The position numbers were made by a program, and so were the translations under genes. The notes beneath the pieces were generated by a model. It was not told the DNA's origin. It ran no database searches and saw nothing but the letters and a program-made list of their open reading frames with translations. Shown here piece by piece: positions 34,729-46,319 of a DNA stretch of 64,000 nucleotides. Position 1 is the first letter of the stretch; every line of letters begins with the position of its first letter. The DNA is from Scytalidium lignicola. Taxonomy: Eukaryota > Ascomycota > Leotiomycetes. The DNA is taken from assembly GCA_002812745.2 (NCBI GenBank), contig NCSJ02000009.1, positions 62,001-126,000 of the forward strand, read 5' to 3'.

Positions 34729-35930
34729 ATGGCGTCCAAGAATTCCGGAGCAGACGCTACCACTCTCTACACTTCGTTGCTGGATCAAGATCGCATTCAT
34801 AGTCCCGGCAATCCAGCAGAGAACCAAGCTCCTAGAAACGTTGTTCGTAGACGTCGCCCAGACGTCCGGCCCCATCCTATAAACCTAATGTCTCTTGTGG
34901 GGATTAAGAATCTCTTCTTTCGGAAGACTGTCACCCCATTGATGGTGCGGCAGAAGGCCTCGTGTGATTATGGTATGTGCAACTCTTGTATTGGTAGCCC
35001 CTCTACTGTCAAGGCGTCAAATCTCCCCGGGCCTCTCCCCTTGGAAGTACTGAGAATTGCTCGCTCACATTCTATGCAGGCTCTAATATGTCAAACTCTG
35101 GTGAAACGGTCGACTCAGATGTAGAGTCGCAAAGCTCAACAGCCCAAAAAGCTAGCCAAAAGGGCTTCAGAGTTGACGCGAGAGTAATATCAGATGCAAC
35201 AATTGGTTTATCCGATGGCCTCACAGTCCCCTTTGCCCTCACAGCCGGCCTCTCAGCATTGGGCAATACCAAGGTTGTTATTTATGGCGGGTTTGCAGAG
35301 TTGATTGCCGGCGCAATATCGATGGGTCTGGGTGGATATCTAGGTGCGAAGAGTGAAGCGTAAGTTGTCTACTCTCCAAGCCGTGAATATTAGCTAATAA
35401 GCCGAAGTGCCTCGTACAAAGCTACGAGAGATGAGACAGAAGACCTCATCGACACAAATCTTCCGCAAGTCATGGCAGATATCGCCGAGGTATTCGAACC
35501 TTATAAGCTTCCTAAAACCACCATCGACGACCTCACCGGCCACCTTGCTGAGTCCCCACGTTTAGTTGACTTCGTCATGCAGTTTCAGCATTGTGCTGAG
35601 GAACCGGCTGCTTCTAGAGCTGTTACATCAGCTGTGACCATTGCCCTAGCGTATTTCCTAGGTGGCCTCCTTCCTCTTCTTCCGTATTTCTGTGTCGGTC
35701 GAAACCAAGTGTATGAAGGCTTGTATATATCGATTGGTGTTATGGTCGTTGCACTTTTCGTCTTCGGCTACGTAAAAACTTGTGTGGTAGTTGGCTGGAA
35801 CGGAGGGCAAAAAATTCGTGCTGGGTGTTTTGGAGGTATACAGATGGTCATTGTAGGCAGTGCTGCTGCTGCTGCTGCCATGGGCTTAGTTCGAGCCTTC
35901 AACCACGATGAAGGTGACTCTATGCCATAA
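34729..35930 (+). CDS. CCC1: CCC1/VIT1-type vacuolar iron/manganese transporter
   Basis: Three exons (34729-34972, 35080-35359 and 35408-35930) encode 348 residues. Exon 2 has the family signature VISDATIGLSDGLTVPFAL followed by GGFAELIAGAISMGLGGYL, the first two membrane helices bearing the conserved Asp/Glu and Met/Gly residues of the ion path. A cytosolic, acidic metal-binding region follows (RDETEDLIDT, PRLVDFVMQF). Three C-terminal helices come next (about IALAYFLGGLLPLLPYF, ISIGVMVVALFVFGYV and IQMVIVGSAAAAAAMGLV). The protein moves cytosolic Fe(II)/Mn(II) into the vacuole as a proton antiporter, and in fungi it is typically repressed by iron-limitation regulators. I chose the ATG giving MASKNSGADATT; an in-frame ATG at 34528 would add 67 poorly conserved-looking residues. 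The first 100 residues are hydrophilic and probably disordered. Confidence 0.92.
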
Positions 35931-36518
35931 GATTATGATGAGATGATAGGATTTGGTCTTGGAGTTGGTGGATATTCTCAAAAATGGTGATTTTGGCGTT
36001 CGGGAACTGACTCTCGATATATCGATCGAGTCATTGTAACTCTAGATAGTTAATGACAAATAAAAAACACTATTTTATGCTCGCTATTTTTGTCCGCTAC
36101 TCCTTGCATATTTTGTTCAAATTGCCTTAGACTCGTTGAGATAGGCCTCGTATAATAAAGGCGAAATGCAGCCTGTCATGGTAGATGCTTAATCCGATAT
36201 AGAGATATATCCTGCCATTAACGATAGTAATGACTGGAATACGCCTGATACGAACTACTTACATCATCTTTAAACTGAAGAAAAAAGTTCTGTGGGCTAA
36301 TTCGAAAGGAAGATAAATCCTCGGAAATTAGGTCGTGCCCCAGATATTTTTACAGCTCAACTTCGGATTATCAAATCAATAATGTATCACGTGATCAATT
36401 TATACGCCTCTTAATCTAAGAGAAAGAAAGGTTTCTATTTAGTAAGATCACTAGAATAATGCAATTCATGAACACTTTAGTCTATAATTGGTGGTTGGGT
36501 AAAAGAAATAGTGACTAT
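35931..36518. other. Convergent intergenic region
   Basis: This AT-rich spacer lies between the transporter and the racemase-family gene, which converge on it. There is no gene signal. Confidence 0.5.
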
Positions 36519-37277
36519 TCAGCGCTTCTCGAAAATCATGCCCCAATCCTCCATCCCCAACACCTCAACACCACATATGCGCAACATATCCCAAACCACG
36601 GTAGTAACGGTATCAAACACCGGAAGACCATACTTCTTCTCCCAGAACGCCACTCTCTGCGCCGCAGTAAGATTAGTACAGAACGTCGTAACAGCATCTG
36701 GTTTGCCTTTCGTCACAACCTCCTCAACCATCCCATCCAGCGTCCCCTCCGTAATCTCTCCAAAGGCGGAATTCTTCTCCAGACCCAGATGACTCTCCAT
36801 CCCGTCCCCAATCTCAATCCCAATGCCCTTGTAATTCTTCACAATGGCTTCTTGCACGTCATCCCGATATGGCGTGACTAACCCCAGCTTCTTCGCCCCC
36901 CACATCTCCAGCGCTTTATTCAGCGCCAGCACGCTCGTCGTGCATTTTATGCCTGTAGATTTCTCAATCGCTTTGCATAACTCCTCATCTTTGTCGAAGC
37001 CGAGCCAGCCTGCTGAGGTGCCGGACCAGCCTATGATGTCCACTTCGGCATGAGCTAGGAGGTCGGCAGCTGCGAGAATTGGCGCAAGGGTGAATTGTGT
37101 GAGGGCTGTGGGAGAAAGGGAAATGGTTGTTACGGGGAAGCGGGAGAAGTGGACTGTTATTTTAGGAGATGTTGGTGGAAGACTTGCGTTGATTGAGGTG
37201 ATGAGAGCTTGGGTTAAGGGCTCTAGCGATGTGTTTGAGGAGGGGGTTAGGACTCCTAGACGGATTGGTTTGGGCAT
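36519..37277 (-). CDS. Asp/Glu racemase superfamily enzyme, arylmalonate-decarboxylase/maleate-isomerase-like
   Basis: A single exon encodes 252 residues, the usual length for this superfamily of two-domain enzymes. The N-terminal motif GVLTPSSNTSLEP matches maleate isomerase and arylmalonate decarboxylase. The first catalytic position is G86-T87-S88 (in IIGWSGTSAGW), where racemases and maleate isomerase carry a cysteine. The second catalytic cysteine is present as C200 in TTFCTNL. TPYRDD (135-140) supplies the conserved Tyr. Possessing only the second cysteine is the arrangement known from bacterial arylmalonate decarboxylase, so a cofactor-free decarboxylase or related lyase is possible, whereas a two-base racemase is unlikely. 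It is convergent with the iron transporter and lies downstream of the SSU1 gene on the same strand. No pathway partner is seen. Confidence 0.88.
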   Translation of the reverse strand: MPKPIRLGVLTPSSNTSLEPLTQALITSINASLPPTSPKITVHFSRFPVTTISLSPTALTQFTLAPILAAADLLAHAEVDIIGWSGTSAGWLGFDKDEELCKAIEKSTGIKCTTSVLALNKALEMWGAKKLGLVTPYRDDVQEAIVKNYKGIGIEIGDGMESHLGLEKNSAFGEITEGTLDGMVEEVVTKGKPDAVTTFCTNLTAAQRVAFWEKKYGLPVFDTVTTVVWDMLRICGVEVLGMEDWGMIFEKR

Positions 37278-37971
37278 TTTTTGAAAGATGTTAAATATAA
37301 CGAGAAGAGGTGGTGTTGGTTTGTAGTATATAGGTAGCCTGCTTTTATCTTAAGAGTTATTGCTTTACTTGACTGAGGGGTACTAATATTAAATTTTATT
37401 TAGTCTTTTTAGATAGAGGTTTAGTCTCTTCCAAGACGGCTATTACGTGATTTAGTCAGAGAAGAGATGGAACTAGACTGTTGAATAACTATGTTAAAGA
37501 TTATAGCGTAAATTTTGAAGGACTTGGCCGTAGATATCTATCATAAGTGGGATGGCCTAAAACGGGTCCTCGATGAAATTCTAGTAATACTGATTCTGAT
37601 ATCCTGCGTAATTGAATTACTAAGTCCAACTTCTATTACCTATATATGGAGAAACTGTAACAATGTATTTGCTGAATCTATGTGATATGACAAGAACCAT
37701 GCTCTTTCCAAACCAAACTTTTGAGATGTTATTCCTTGCCCAGCTTCAACACAACATAAGAAACCTCTATTTGTTAAGAGGAATGAGATAGCGCTCATTA
37801 GATGTTAAAGTCTTCAAATATGTAGTGTGCTTGTTAAGAAGCACATTGTTTTCTTTTAAACCTATATATTGAACCGAATCAGAATGCATATTTACACAAT
37901 AGAAAATGTTGTACAAATACGCAAATCGATATTTGTCGACAGTGTGCATTATTATTCTAATAATCCGATTC
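37278..37971. other. AT-rich intergenic region
   Basis: This AT-rich spacer of about 700 bases lies between the SSU1 stop and the racemase-family start. GTATATAGG near 37326 could serve as the TATA element of the latter. I see nothing else. Confidence 0.5.
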
Positions 37972-39532
37972 TTATATTGGATTATTTTCCGGATTTTCAT
38001 CTATCTCGGGATCCTCTGGTCGCTGGCTAAGGTCCTTCAAGCATGGTGCGAAGAAGATCTGGCCAGTTATAGCCTTCCGAATAGTACCAGCTGAAACGAC
38101 AATCCATAATATGACAACGGAGACGGAAAAGATCTAGAAACGTCAAGAATAAGTATAAGGATTTGAAAGCACCTAACTTCACGAGGGAAACTGGAAGTAC
38201 TAAGGGTTCTTACCGTTCCAAGGACCCTGAAAAATGCTGAAGGTAGTTCCTTTGCCATCATGATTGTGCTGGCTGTATAAACGCCCAGTGGGAAAGTAAA
38301 CCCCCACCAACCCATGTTGAAGGGGAATCTACTTCTTGTTATACTTGCAGCAGCAAAGAAGAACCACACTAGACCGAATCCCCACATGATTACAGCAATC
38401 ATCCAACCCATCACGTATAAAATCTCCCCGGATTTTGTGGTCAAATTTGACAATGTTCCAGTCTTTGGGAAGGTCTCCTGAGCCACCTTACCAAGTTGCA
38501 TGATTCCGAATCCCCCTTGACCTAAAGGCCCAAGAGGCATGAAGACGGAGACAATGACTTCTCGTGATGGAATGTTGTGGATGGTTAAACGCTGGAAGTA
38601 TATTACCAGGACAACCATTGCAAGGGGAACTCCTGTGCCCCAAAGTATATAGGAGATGACGAGGGTCCAGAGAGCATGCTGAGGATTAGGAAGAACCTCA
38701 GCAACGATACCACCAGTTGCAGCCGAGACAATAGTTGATACAATCGGAAGAAGCCACACAGCGGTCACTGTGGACAGTTCATGCTCTTGGATGTACATCC
38801 TGAGAAATTGTCAGCTATACAAGGATGCACACAGGACTTTTGCATGAAATCTAACATGATAAATGGCATATAGAGACAGCATGCCAAAGAAATCACAACG
38901 TCAATCCACCATAAGCCCCATGCCTAGAAGGAATTTAGCAGCGGTCACAACTCTAATCGGGAAGGACTCGGGCGTACCAATCTAACAGCTCCATTACCCC
39001 AAGCAGGCACACAAACATAAACAATCATATTAATGATCGTTGCAAGTCCCATGGGGAAAGTTCCCAGAAACAGTGATTGGACGGGATGTCTGATCATGAG
39101 GAACCATATCTGCGGATACAGGGTATACCTGAGTACAGATATGACCAGAAACAGTACGAAGAGGGCGACATTGAGACAGAATACGGCGACGGATAGCCAG
39201 TAGAGCCAGTCGCCATTGTAAGGAAGATTATGTAAGAGGATAGATACTATCCCCGTTCCCATGGTCACCGCAAACCATCTGCTTAGAGTGTGAGCACTCC
39301 ATCATGGCCATGAGACACAAATACACGTGTTACTCTAGGGGTGAAAGGAAACATACGACGGTGTGAAGTTCTGTATGATGGATCTCCACCCACGTTCCGC
39401 TTTCGTCAAGCCGCAGGTCTTCTTCTCATCTGGGTAACTGCTTTGCCCGTTTGGGACCTGATCAAGCTGTCTCCTGCCGCCGGGATCTGGAGCTTGACCG
39501 GGCTCATCATGCGCCGGCGTGTGACTAAACAT
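37972..39532 (-). CDS. SSU1: SSU1-type plasma-membrane sulfite efflux pump
   Basis: Five exons encode 430 residues: 39532-39357, 39278-38978, 38923-38856, 38799-38214 and 38133-37972. The protein belongs to the tellurite-resistance/dicarboxylate transporter (TDT) family. The joined first exons read FTPSWFAVTMGTGIVSILLH, the near-invariant start of fungal sulfite pumps. Later hydrophobic segments include LPIVSTIVSAATGGIVAEVL, GWMIAVIMWGFGLVWFFFAA and the last helix IFSVSVVILWIVVSAGTI, about ten membrane spans in all. The pump exports sulfite or bisulfite formed during sulfur-amino-acid breakdown, and in fungi that degrade keratin it aids substrate softening. The N-terminal 45 residues and the Pro/Glu/Asn-rich tail are cytosolic. 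The length fits the family. Start: first ATG of exon 1 (MFSHTPAHDEP). A TATA box lies 150 bases upstream. Confidence 0.93.
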
Positions 39533-39681
39533 GGCTTTCCACGCTGCTGGGACGATCTAACACGCCTAAGTGACCCCAATACTCGGATGAAAATCTGGGG
39601 ATGTCGGATGGCAGCCAGGCACTTGGCGATTTCGTGATTTTAGACTCGAGCACGTCATTTTTACAGATTGTGTGAAAGGGG

Positions 39682-39689
39682 TATATATA
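39682..39689 (-). promoter_or_regulatory. TATA box of the sulfite pump gene
   Basis: TATATATA, about 150 bases before the start codon on the minus strand, was seen directly. No zinc-finger site could be assigned. Confidence 0.5.
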
Positions 39690-40769
39690 CCAGGCCCCCC
39701 ATACGGCGCTGCTGCATAATATTACATCCATGAGCTGATTTGGCGGGAATTCACGGTCTATTTGCTCTTCAACCTAGCCACTGGAGTCACACGTAAGAAA
39801 CAAAGTTGTCTCTTTTCACATATCCGTGATCAGGACGGATATATTCTTCCGTTCACCAATTGAAATTCTTGCACATGACCTGGAGCAGAGGAATTTACCA
39901 GAAGTGGAAGGTAATCAGGAGGATAGGACGACTGTAAATGACGTCGATTGCTCCTCCTACGTCATTCTTACCTGACAGGCCCGAAGAAGGTTTAGCGCTG
40001 AGCTGTCAAACCCAGGGTCCAACCCCGACTTTTCAGCGAACTGCACTAATAGCATGCCTAGACTCAATCTGCAGGTACCGTCACTTCGGACTTACCTCGT
40101 CAAAAGAGGAATTACTGATCCTCATCCATAACTACATAAAAAACAGGTAGTCACTTAAGACTTGACACCTTATTCTCTCGAAATAAGTGTGAGTTTCACT
40201 AGAGAGCAACAGTAGCAACGTAAAAGGTTCATAGATCAAGTTGATACCCCATACATCTTAACTGCAAAGATCGAGTCAATATATATCACCATGAGATTTC
40301 AATAACACAACTAGCAGCAATTTGATAAAAGATAAGAGAGATCTTGAGGACAAAACATAACTATTGAACTGCAAATGATGGCGGATGTTCAGCATTTATA
40401 TACCGTATGCCGTTGTCTGACCAGATGGGAACGTACCGCTATGATCTCAAACTTAAGCATGTCTTAGTGCCTCATAAATTAGGCTTAAATAGGTCCAGGA
40501 TAGGGGAGACCCGTAGCGGAATGGAACAAGATCCAGCGGAATTATATCCGCCTCCACACTTTCACAAGGTGCGGAATGCAAAAGCCGAGATGCAACCCCG
40601 CAGTTCCGGATAGAAGCAGCTACGAAAGGGTTTTGTGACATGACATGATGGTTTGCGGTTTCTTAGAGGAGACGTAATATTTTTTCTTTGTACTACTATT
40701 TTATTGTTATATTTTCAACTTGTCTCGCTTGCTGTTTGTTCTTTTCTCCTCATCATCGAGATATTCATA
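39690..40769. other. Divergent intergenic region upstream of homogentisate dioxygenase
   Basis: No supported gene is present. The open frame that runs into the dioxygenase gene from 40653 has no ATG before 40770, so it is treated as leader. A TTTATATACC sequence near 40396 is a possible TATA element. Confidence 0.5.
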
Positions 40770-42206
40770 ATGCCCATCACAAAGTTTAGCACGCCAGAGA
40801 AATACAAGTACCAAAACGGCTTTAATTCTTACCATGAGTATGTCCATGTGCAACATCTCACTTTCTCAAAAATATAATAAATCTAATAGCATTATAGGTC
40901 TGAAGCCGTAGAGGGAGCTCTGCCTGTAGGAGCAAACTCACCACAAAAGCCTCCGTACGGTCTCTATGCTGAAAAGCTATCCGGAACGGCATTCACAGCA
41001 CCTCGATCCGAGAACCAACAGTCATGGCTATACCGTATCCTTCCTGCGGCTGCACACTCTCCTTTTAAGACGAGAGAATCTACATCTTATAACACCAACC
41101 CCGATCGAGAAAGACTGCATCAGATCCCTAACCAGTTACGATGGGATCCGTTCGACTTGGACGAGACGGCTGATTGGGTCCATAGTTTGCGGTTGATTGC
41201 TGGAGCAGGAGAACCAACAATGAAGACTGGGATTGGAATCTTGATCTTTGCAGCTGGGAAAAGTATGAGCAAGAACGAGGCCTTCTATAGTGCTGACGGG
41301 GATTTCTTGATTGTGCTGCAACATGGCGTACTGGATATCCAGACCGAGCTTGGAAAGATTCTAGTGCGTCCGAATGAGATCTGCGTGATCCCTAGAGGAG
41401 TTCGGTACCGGGTTGAGTTACCTGTGGGCCCAGTGAGGGGGTATATTCTAGAATTGTACCAGGGACACTTCAATCTTCCCGAGCTGGGACCTATAGGATC
41501 GAACTGTTTGGCCAATGCAAGAGATTTCCAAGCTCCTGTTGCATCTTATGAGGAGGATACATCAGGGGATTACACGATCCTCTCTAAGTTTGATGGTCAC
41601 CTTTTTGAGGCCAAACAAAACCACACACCATTCGATGTTGTGGCCTGGCATGGATTATACTATCCTTACAAATATGACCTGGGCCGTTTCAACGTGATCG
41701 GTAGCATCTCCTTCGACCACCCAGACCCAAGCATCTTCACCGTGCTTACCGCCCAGTCAGACCACCCCGGCACCGCCATCGCCGACTTCGTCATCTTCCC
41801 TCCCCGGTGGCTAGTCGCAGAAGATACCTTCCGACCTCCGTGGTACCATCGTAACACGATGTCTGAGTTCATGGGCCTCATTTGTGGTGACTACGATGCA
41901 AAGACCGGAGGAGGGTTCTTACCAGCTGGGGCCTCGTTGCATAATGTCATGAGCGCACACGGACCTGACGCTGGCTCCCATGAAAAGGCCTCGACGGTGG
42001 ACTTGAAGCCCGCAAAAATCGGAGAGGGTAGCATGGCGTTTATGTTTGAGAGTTGTTTGATGGTGGGCGTAACTGATTGGGGCTTGAAGCAGTGCAAGAA
42101 GGTACAGGAGAACTATAACGACCACAGCTGGACACCATTAAAGGCGCAGTTTAAGTTGCCGGCGGGAGTAAAGAAGGTAAGTAATTTGATCGAGAGTTCG
42201 AGTTGA
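40770..42206 (+). CDS. hmgA: Homogentisate 1,2-dioxygenase
   Basis: Two exons (40770-40837 and 40898-42206) encode 458 residues. The first exon gives [18 protein letters not shown]; the second continues [19 protein letters not shown] and [17 protein letters not shown], the signature start of this enzyme. The iron site is visible as [12 protein letters not shown] (H340, E346) and [11 protein letters not shown] (H371, H377), matching the His-Glu-His ligands of the human enzyme within one residue of spacing. The enzyme opens the homogentisate ring with O2 to give maleylacetoacetate, the central step of tyrosine, phenylalanine and phenylacetate breakdown in the cytosol. The length is about ten residues over the usual 445-450 because of a short C-terminal tail (VSNLIESSS). 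A GTAAGT after LPAGVKK could be a donor for a missed last intron. Fumarylacetoacetase and a CYP504 lie 14-17 kb downstream. Confidence 0.96.
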
Positions 42207-43293
42207 GTGCCGAGGTGTCTTCAAGTCATTCTAGGGGGAAGTAAACTAGAATAAGAGAAAGTGGATGAGGGGGCTTCACGCCGGAGAATTAAACTTCTCA
42301 ATCATTACTTGTAACGTATCTAATAGGAGGGTTAGCTTTAAATAAAAATTTTGTATAATTTTTCAACCAAGATCATAAATTTTTAGTCCTGATACAAAAG
42401 TAATTTTACGTTGGAAAAAGCTTTAAAACCAAAATATTAAAAACAAGCATTCTTAGTCTCACGGCACAACTATCCGAAACTCCCCCCTCAATAGCTATGT
42501 TAATTACCCCTCCATCTAGGGCCCCCACTTTCATACAGTACTGTAAAACCAGAAAATTACCCCACCTAAGCCGCTCAACCGGGGCTTCGATACCTCTCCA
42601 TCACAAATATGTATAGAAGATTGCGTGATGGAAGATGATAGAATTCCTTTCAAATTGCTCTATATTGCAAGAGTATTCAGTCATTATGAAAGGGTACTGA
42701 AAAGAGAAGAATACACACAAAATAGGCTATTTTCCGTGGGAAAAGGGGTGGTTCCATATTCAAAACACCGTATAACCTGCCACTTTCCATAAACTTGCGA
42801 TTGAAAATGTCCAAGATTTGCGCTACATATCATGCATCCTCGCGGCATCATTGCTCCGGGCCTGGCTAAATGGAATTTTAACGTAGCAGCTCTTTAATTG
42901 GCCAGAAGCACACACACAAAACTTGCTAGTGCAGGGTGGGAGGTGGGTAGCTAACTTGAACGTACCACGTACTTACGTACCTCACAAAGTGGCATCCACC
43001 AAACATCACTAGGTGATTTCACTTTTGGCGTAACAGTATTGCTGGCAGGAAAATGGAGGGGTCTTTTGCAGAATCGGAGATAATGGGGTTATCGGAATCA
43101 AGCCTTGATTGCGGGCGGGGAAGGAGACGACTATATATTTAGCTGTTGTGTCCATCTTTGCATATTTTTTTTGTGGATTTTTGTCTTTTTGAAACTTAAA
43201 GTCAACGCGAAGGAGACGCCGTAGAATAAACTACAACACGCCCCACCAACCCTAGAAGTACATTATTATTAAAGCTCGAAAATCAGAAACAAG
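42207..43293. other. Intergenic region with promoter of the aldo/keto reductase
   Basis: No supported gene is present. TACAGTACTGTA occurs near 42535. TATATATT at 43132-43139 lies about 155 bases before the reductase start and is a plausible TATA box. Confidence 0.5.
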
Positions 43294-44735
43294 ATGGCCG
43301 CCCCGCAAATGCCTCTCCCTCCTAGCTTGCAGGAATCGGTTGACAACAGCAAAGTTGAATATGTTAACCTTGGAAAGAGTGGTCTGCGGGTTTCCGTCCC
43401 GATTTTGGGCGCTATGAGTATTGGACATCCTGATTGGGCTCCATGGGTCTTGGATGAGGAGAAGGTATATAGATTTACTTGATGTGTGGGAGCGTGCTAA
43501 GGAGAAGCTTGCTAAGTGTTAATCCCTTGACAGTCTCTGCCTATTCTCAAGGCCGCATATGATCGCGGGTTGAACACTTGGGATACTGCAAATGTAAGCT
43601 TTTTATCCTGTCCTTTATACTTACCTGTCTAAGACGACCTGTAACCACCTTTTTGTGAGGATAAGTCAGAAACTAAGTTGCTTTCAGGTTTACTCCAACG
43701 GCGCCAGTGAGGAGATCATTGGCAAGGCGATCAAGAAGTACAACATCCCACGTCACAAGCTCGTTATCCTCTCGAAATGTTATGGAACAGTTGGTGAGGA
43801 GCCAGGAATCAGACACATCTTCTACCCGAAACAGATGAGGGCGAGTAAGGACTATGTCAACCAGGGTGGTAAGTTTCTCGAAATCTAACTAGATTTCCTC
43901 TTATATCTACTTGCCCCTGTCCCTCCCTTTTAAGGAGATTTAACCTTTAAATCTTACACTCTCCAGGTCTCTCCCGCCAGGCGATCTTCAACGCAGTCGA
44001 AGCTTCGCTGAAACGTCTTGATACTCCTTACCTTGATCTTCTTCAAATTCACCGCTTCGACCCTACAACTCCCATCGAGGAGACCATGGAGGCGTTACAT
44101 GATCTCGTCAAGAGCGGGAAAGTTCGGTACATTGGTGCATCGAGCATGTGGGCTACGCAGTTTGCTCAGCTGCAGTTTGTGGCTGAGAAGAACGGCTGGA
44201 CCAAATTCATCAGCATGCAGAACCAGTATAACTTGATATACCGAGAAGAGGAGAGAGAGATGATCCGATTCTGCAATTCTACTGGTGTTGGTTTGATTCC
44301 TGTAAGTTGTTCTTGGATTTTTGCTCTCCTATAGATCTGTCTTCGAGAGTCCATCTGCAGTTGTTAGTTTTTGATCTAGTATTGACGAGTTTCCTCTTTT
44401 AGTGGGCTCCTCTCGCAAGGGGCAACCTCGCCCGACCCTACGAAGTATTCGGCAGCACAATTCGCAGTAAACCTGAGAAGGAAGCTGGTGGATTAACCGA
44501 GATTGATGCTAAGATTATCCAGAGAGTGCAAGAGCTGGCTGAGAAGAAAGGTTGGAAGATGACTCACGTAGCCTTGGCTTGGATCAACAAGAGGGTTAGC
44601 AGCCCAATCGTTGGCTTCAGCAGTGTCGCGAGATTGGATGAGGCTATTGAGGCCAGAGGGAAGACTCTGACTGACGAGGAAGAGGAGTACCTGGAAGAAT
44701 TGTACCAGCCAAAGAATATTTCTGGCCACTCTTGA
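43294..44735 (+). CDS. Aldo/keto reductase
   Basis: Five exons encode 359 residues: 43294-43464, 43534-43593, 43688-43868, 43967-44301 and 44403-44735. The (beta/alpha)8 aldo/keto reductase pattern is clear. [20 protein letters not shown] forms the first strand. [19 protein letters not shown] carries the catalytic Asp and Tyr, VILSKC the Lys and LLQIHRFD the His, completing the tetrad. [19 protein letters not shown] lies near the NADPH adenine site. Such enzymes reduce aldehydes or ketones with NADPH in the cytosol. The closest general resemblance is to fungal versiconal-reductase-like and YakC-type members, but the substrate is unknown. It follows the homogentisate dioxygenase gene on the same strand, 1.1 kb downstream; a pathway link is not demonstrated. 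Confidence 0.93.
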
Positions 44736-45429
44736 GCGGGAGGTGGAATAGATTAAGCTAGATGAAAGCGTTTGCAGCGATTTTTCTGCACGTGTCCGTT
44801 TTTGGTTAGTAGCTTGAGACTATTGGATACAATAAAATAATATGAAGTCATTCATTCTTTGGAACTTTTAAGATTGTTAAGATATATCATTTTGTATTGT
44901 TCAATGTAGATGAATATGAATGTCTATTAACGTGATGTGATATTATGATAATACTGTAGCGCGATGACGCTGACAGTGGGGCTCCCCGCAAAATTTCCCC
45001 AGATTCGTTTTCTTAGCCGACACCTTAGCGGCTGCCTTTGGTGGCCTTAGCGCATCGACTGTTTGCCTTGCCCATCATAGTGGTGTGGTCGGTCACCTGC
45101 TTGGGGATGAGGTGGTTAGTCATTCGCTCACGCGAGCATGCTACCACCGAACCCCGCCGCTGGCTGAAACCAGTAAGGTAGGGAGGAGTGTTTGCCAGTT
45201 GGTGGACAATTGCCTTCCCCTCAATTACCCTTCCCTCTCTCCCTCCTCTCCTTCTCCTGCATCATACACTCTTGTACCTGAATCCATTCATCATCAATCT
45301 GTTCCCAAGCTTTCAATAATCAAACAACCTTCTAAATAATATCTATTCTTACGATTGTATTATCGTGAGATACTGGCTTTACTTGTGATATCATCGTAGA
45401 GCATCACGCCATCGTCATCAACCAGAACC
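44736..45429. other. Intergenic region with pyrimidine-rich leader
   Basis: No gene is seen. From about 45215 to 45265 the plus strand is strongly C/T-rich (CCCTTCCCTCTCTCCCTCCT), the usual core promoter or leader of a fungal gene without a clear TATA box. It precedes the small DUF6699-like gene. Confidence 0.5.
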
Positions 45430-46319
45430 ATGTCCGCCGACGCCGCTCCCACACCTCTCTCCAAAGTCGACTCTGCTGTCCAAGGCTTATCGTCTAGTCC
45501 CCCAAAGAAGGATGAAGCCAAGCGGAGAGCGAGCTCGAGTGTTCCAGGTGTATACAATATTGCCGACTTGGGTATGTATCTACTACTCCTTGTCGTCGAT
45601 CTATCATTCTCCGGATGGACCGGCTCAATTCCATCAAGGACAGCTCTGACAATGGTTACATGACAGAAAAAGAAGGAAAGGAGATTCAAATAGCAAAGGA
45701 AACACAAAGGTTGAACTGGTATGTCTGGACTCACTACCCTACCCTAAGTCTCACCTTGACTACAATGCCGCTACAGCTACGTGACACGTATCTGAAAACA
45801 CATGTTCATGTACATGTGCTAATAGTTGTACTATTATAGGCGGATAAACAAGTCTCCACAAACATTGGAGGAACCCGAAAAGGGGTATCTGAAGAAACTG
45901 CTCACTGAGCCACCTATCAAGAAGATTGACCTACATTTCCCTCTTGGATTGGAGGTAACAGCACGGAATCTGAAAGGAGTAACAATAAAAGATGCGTTAG
46001 ACGCAATATACAAACAATTCCGAAAGAAGGTTTGTGGTTGCTCTTCTATCGCTGCCCTGCCACCTCCCCTACCATCTCATATCATGTATCTAGACCTGTT
46101 TCGCCTCCAATGAGATCTTTGCCAGAATCACTGGTTAGCCAGCATCTTATTAACACATATTATATTTAGGCCGATGATGAACTAGAAACCCCAGTCCTGG
46201 CAGGTTTCGAATGGGACAAAGAAGAATGCTGGACCCGCTTCATCGTCCACTGCAAGAAAGAAGGTGCTCCTCAGCCCAAGAAGAAGTCCAAGAAGGGTGC
46301 CGAGCCAGAAGATCTCTAA
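45430..46319 (+). CDS. Small conserved fungal protein, DUF6699-like
   Basis: Four exons (45430-45571, 45667-45718, 45840-46029 and 46170-46319) encode 177 residues. All junctions keep frame: IADL to EKEGKEIQ, RLNW to RINKSPQT, and FRKK to ADDELE. The middle part (KIDLHFPLGLEVTARN, then GVTIKDALDAIYKQFRKK) matches what I recall of the DUF6699 domain, common in fungi and without known activity. The N-terminal 40 residues are Ser/Pro/Lys-rich. The C-terminus ends in a basic run (QPKKKSKKGAEPEDL) that could be a nuclear localisation signal. The second exon is 52 bases. I cannot assign a function. A long antisense frame over the last exon is not considered real. Confidence 0.82.

Noticed and set aside
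40653..40769. Hydrophobic in-frame extension upstream of homogentisate dioxygenase
   Set aside because: It has no ATG, and the enzyme is soluble with a well-conserved start at MPITKF; treated as 5' leader.
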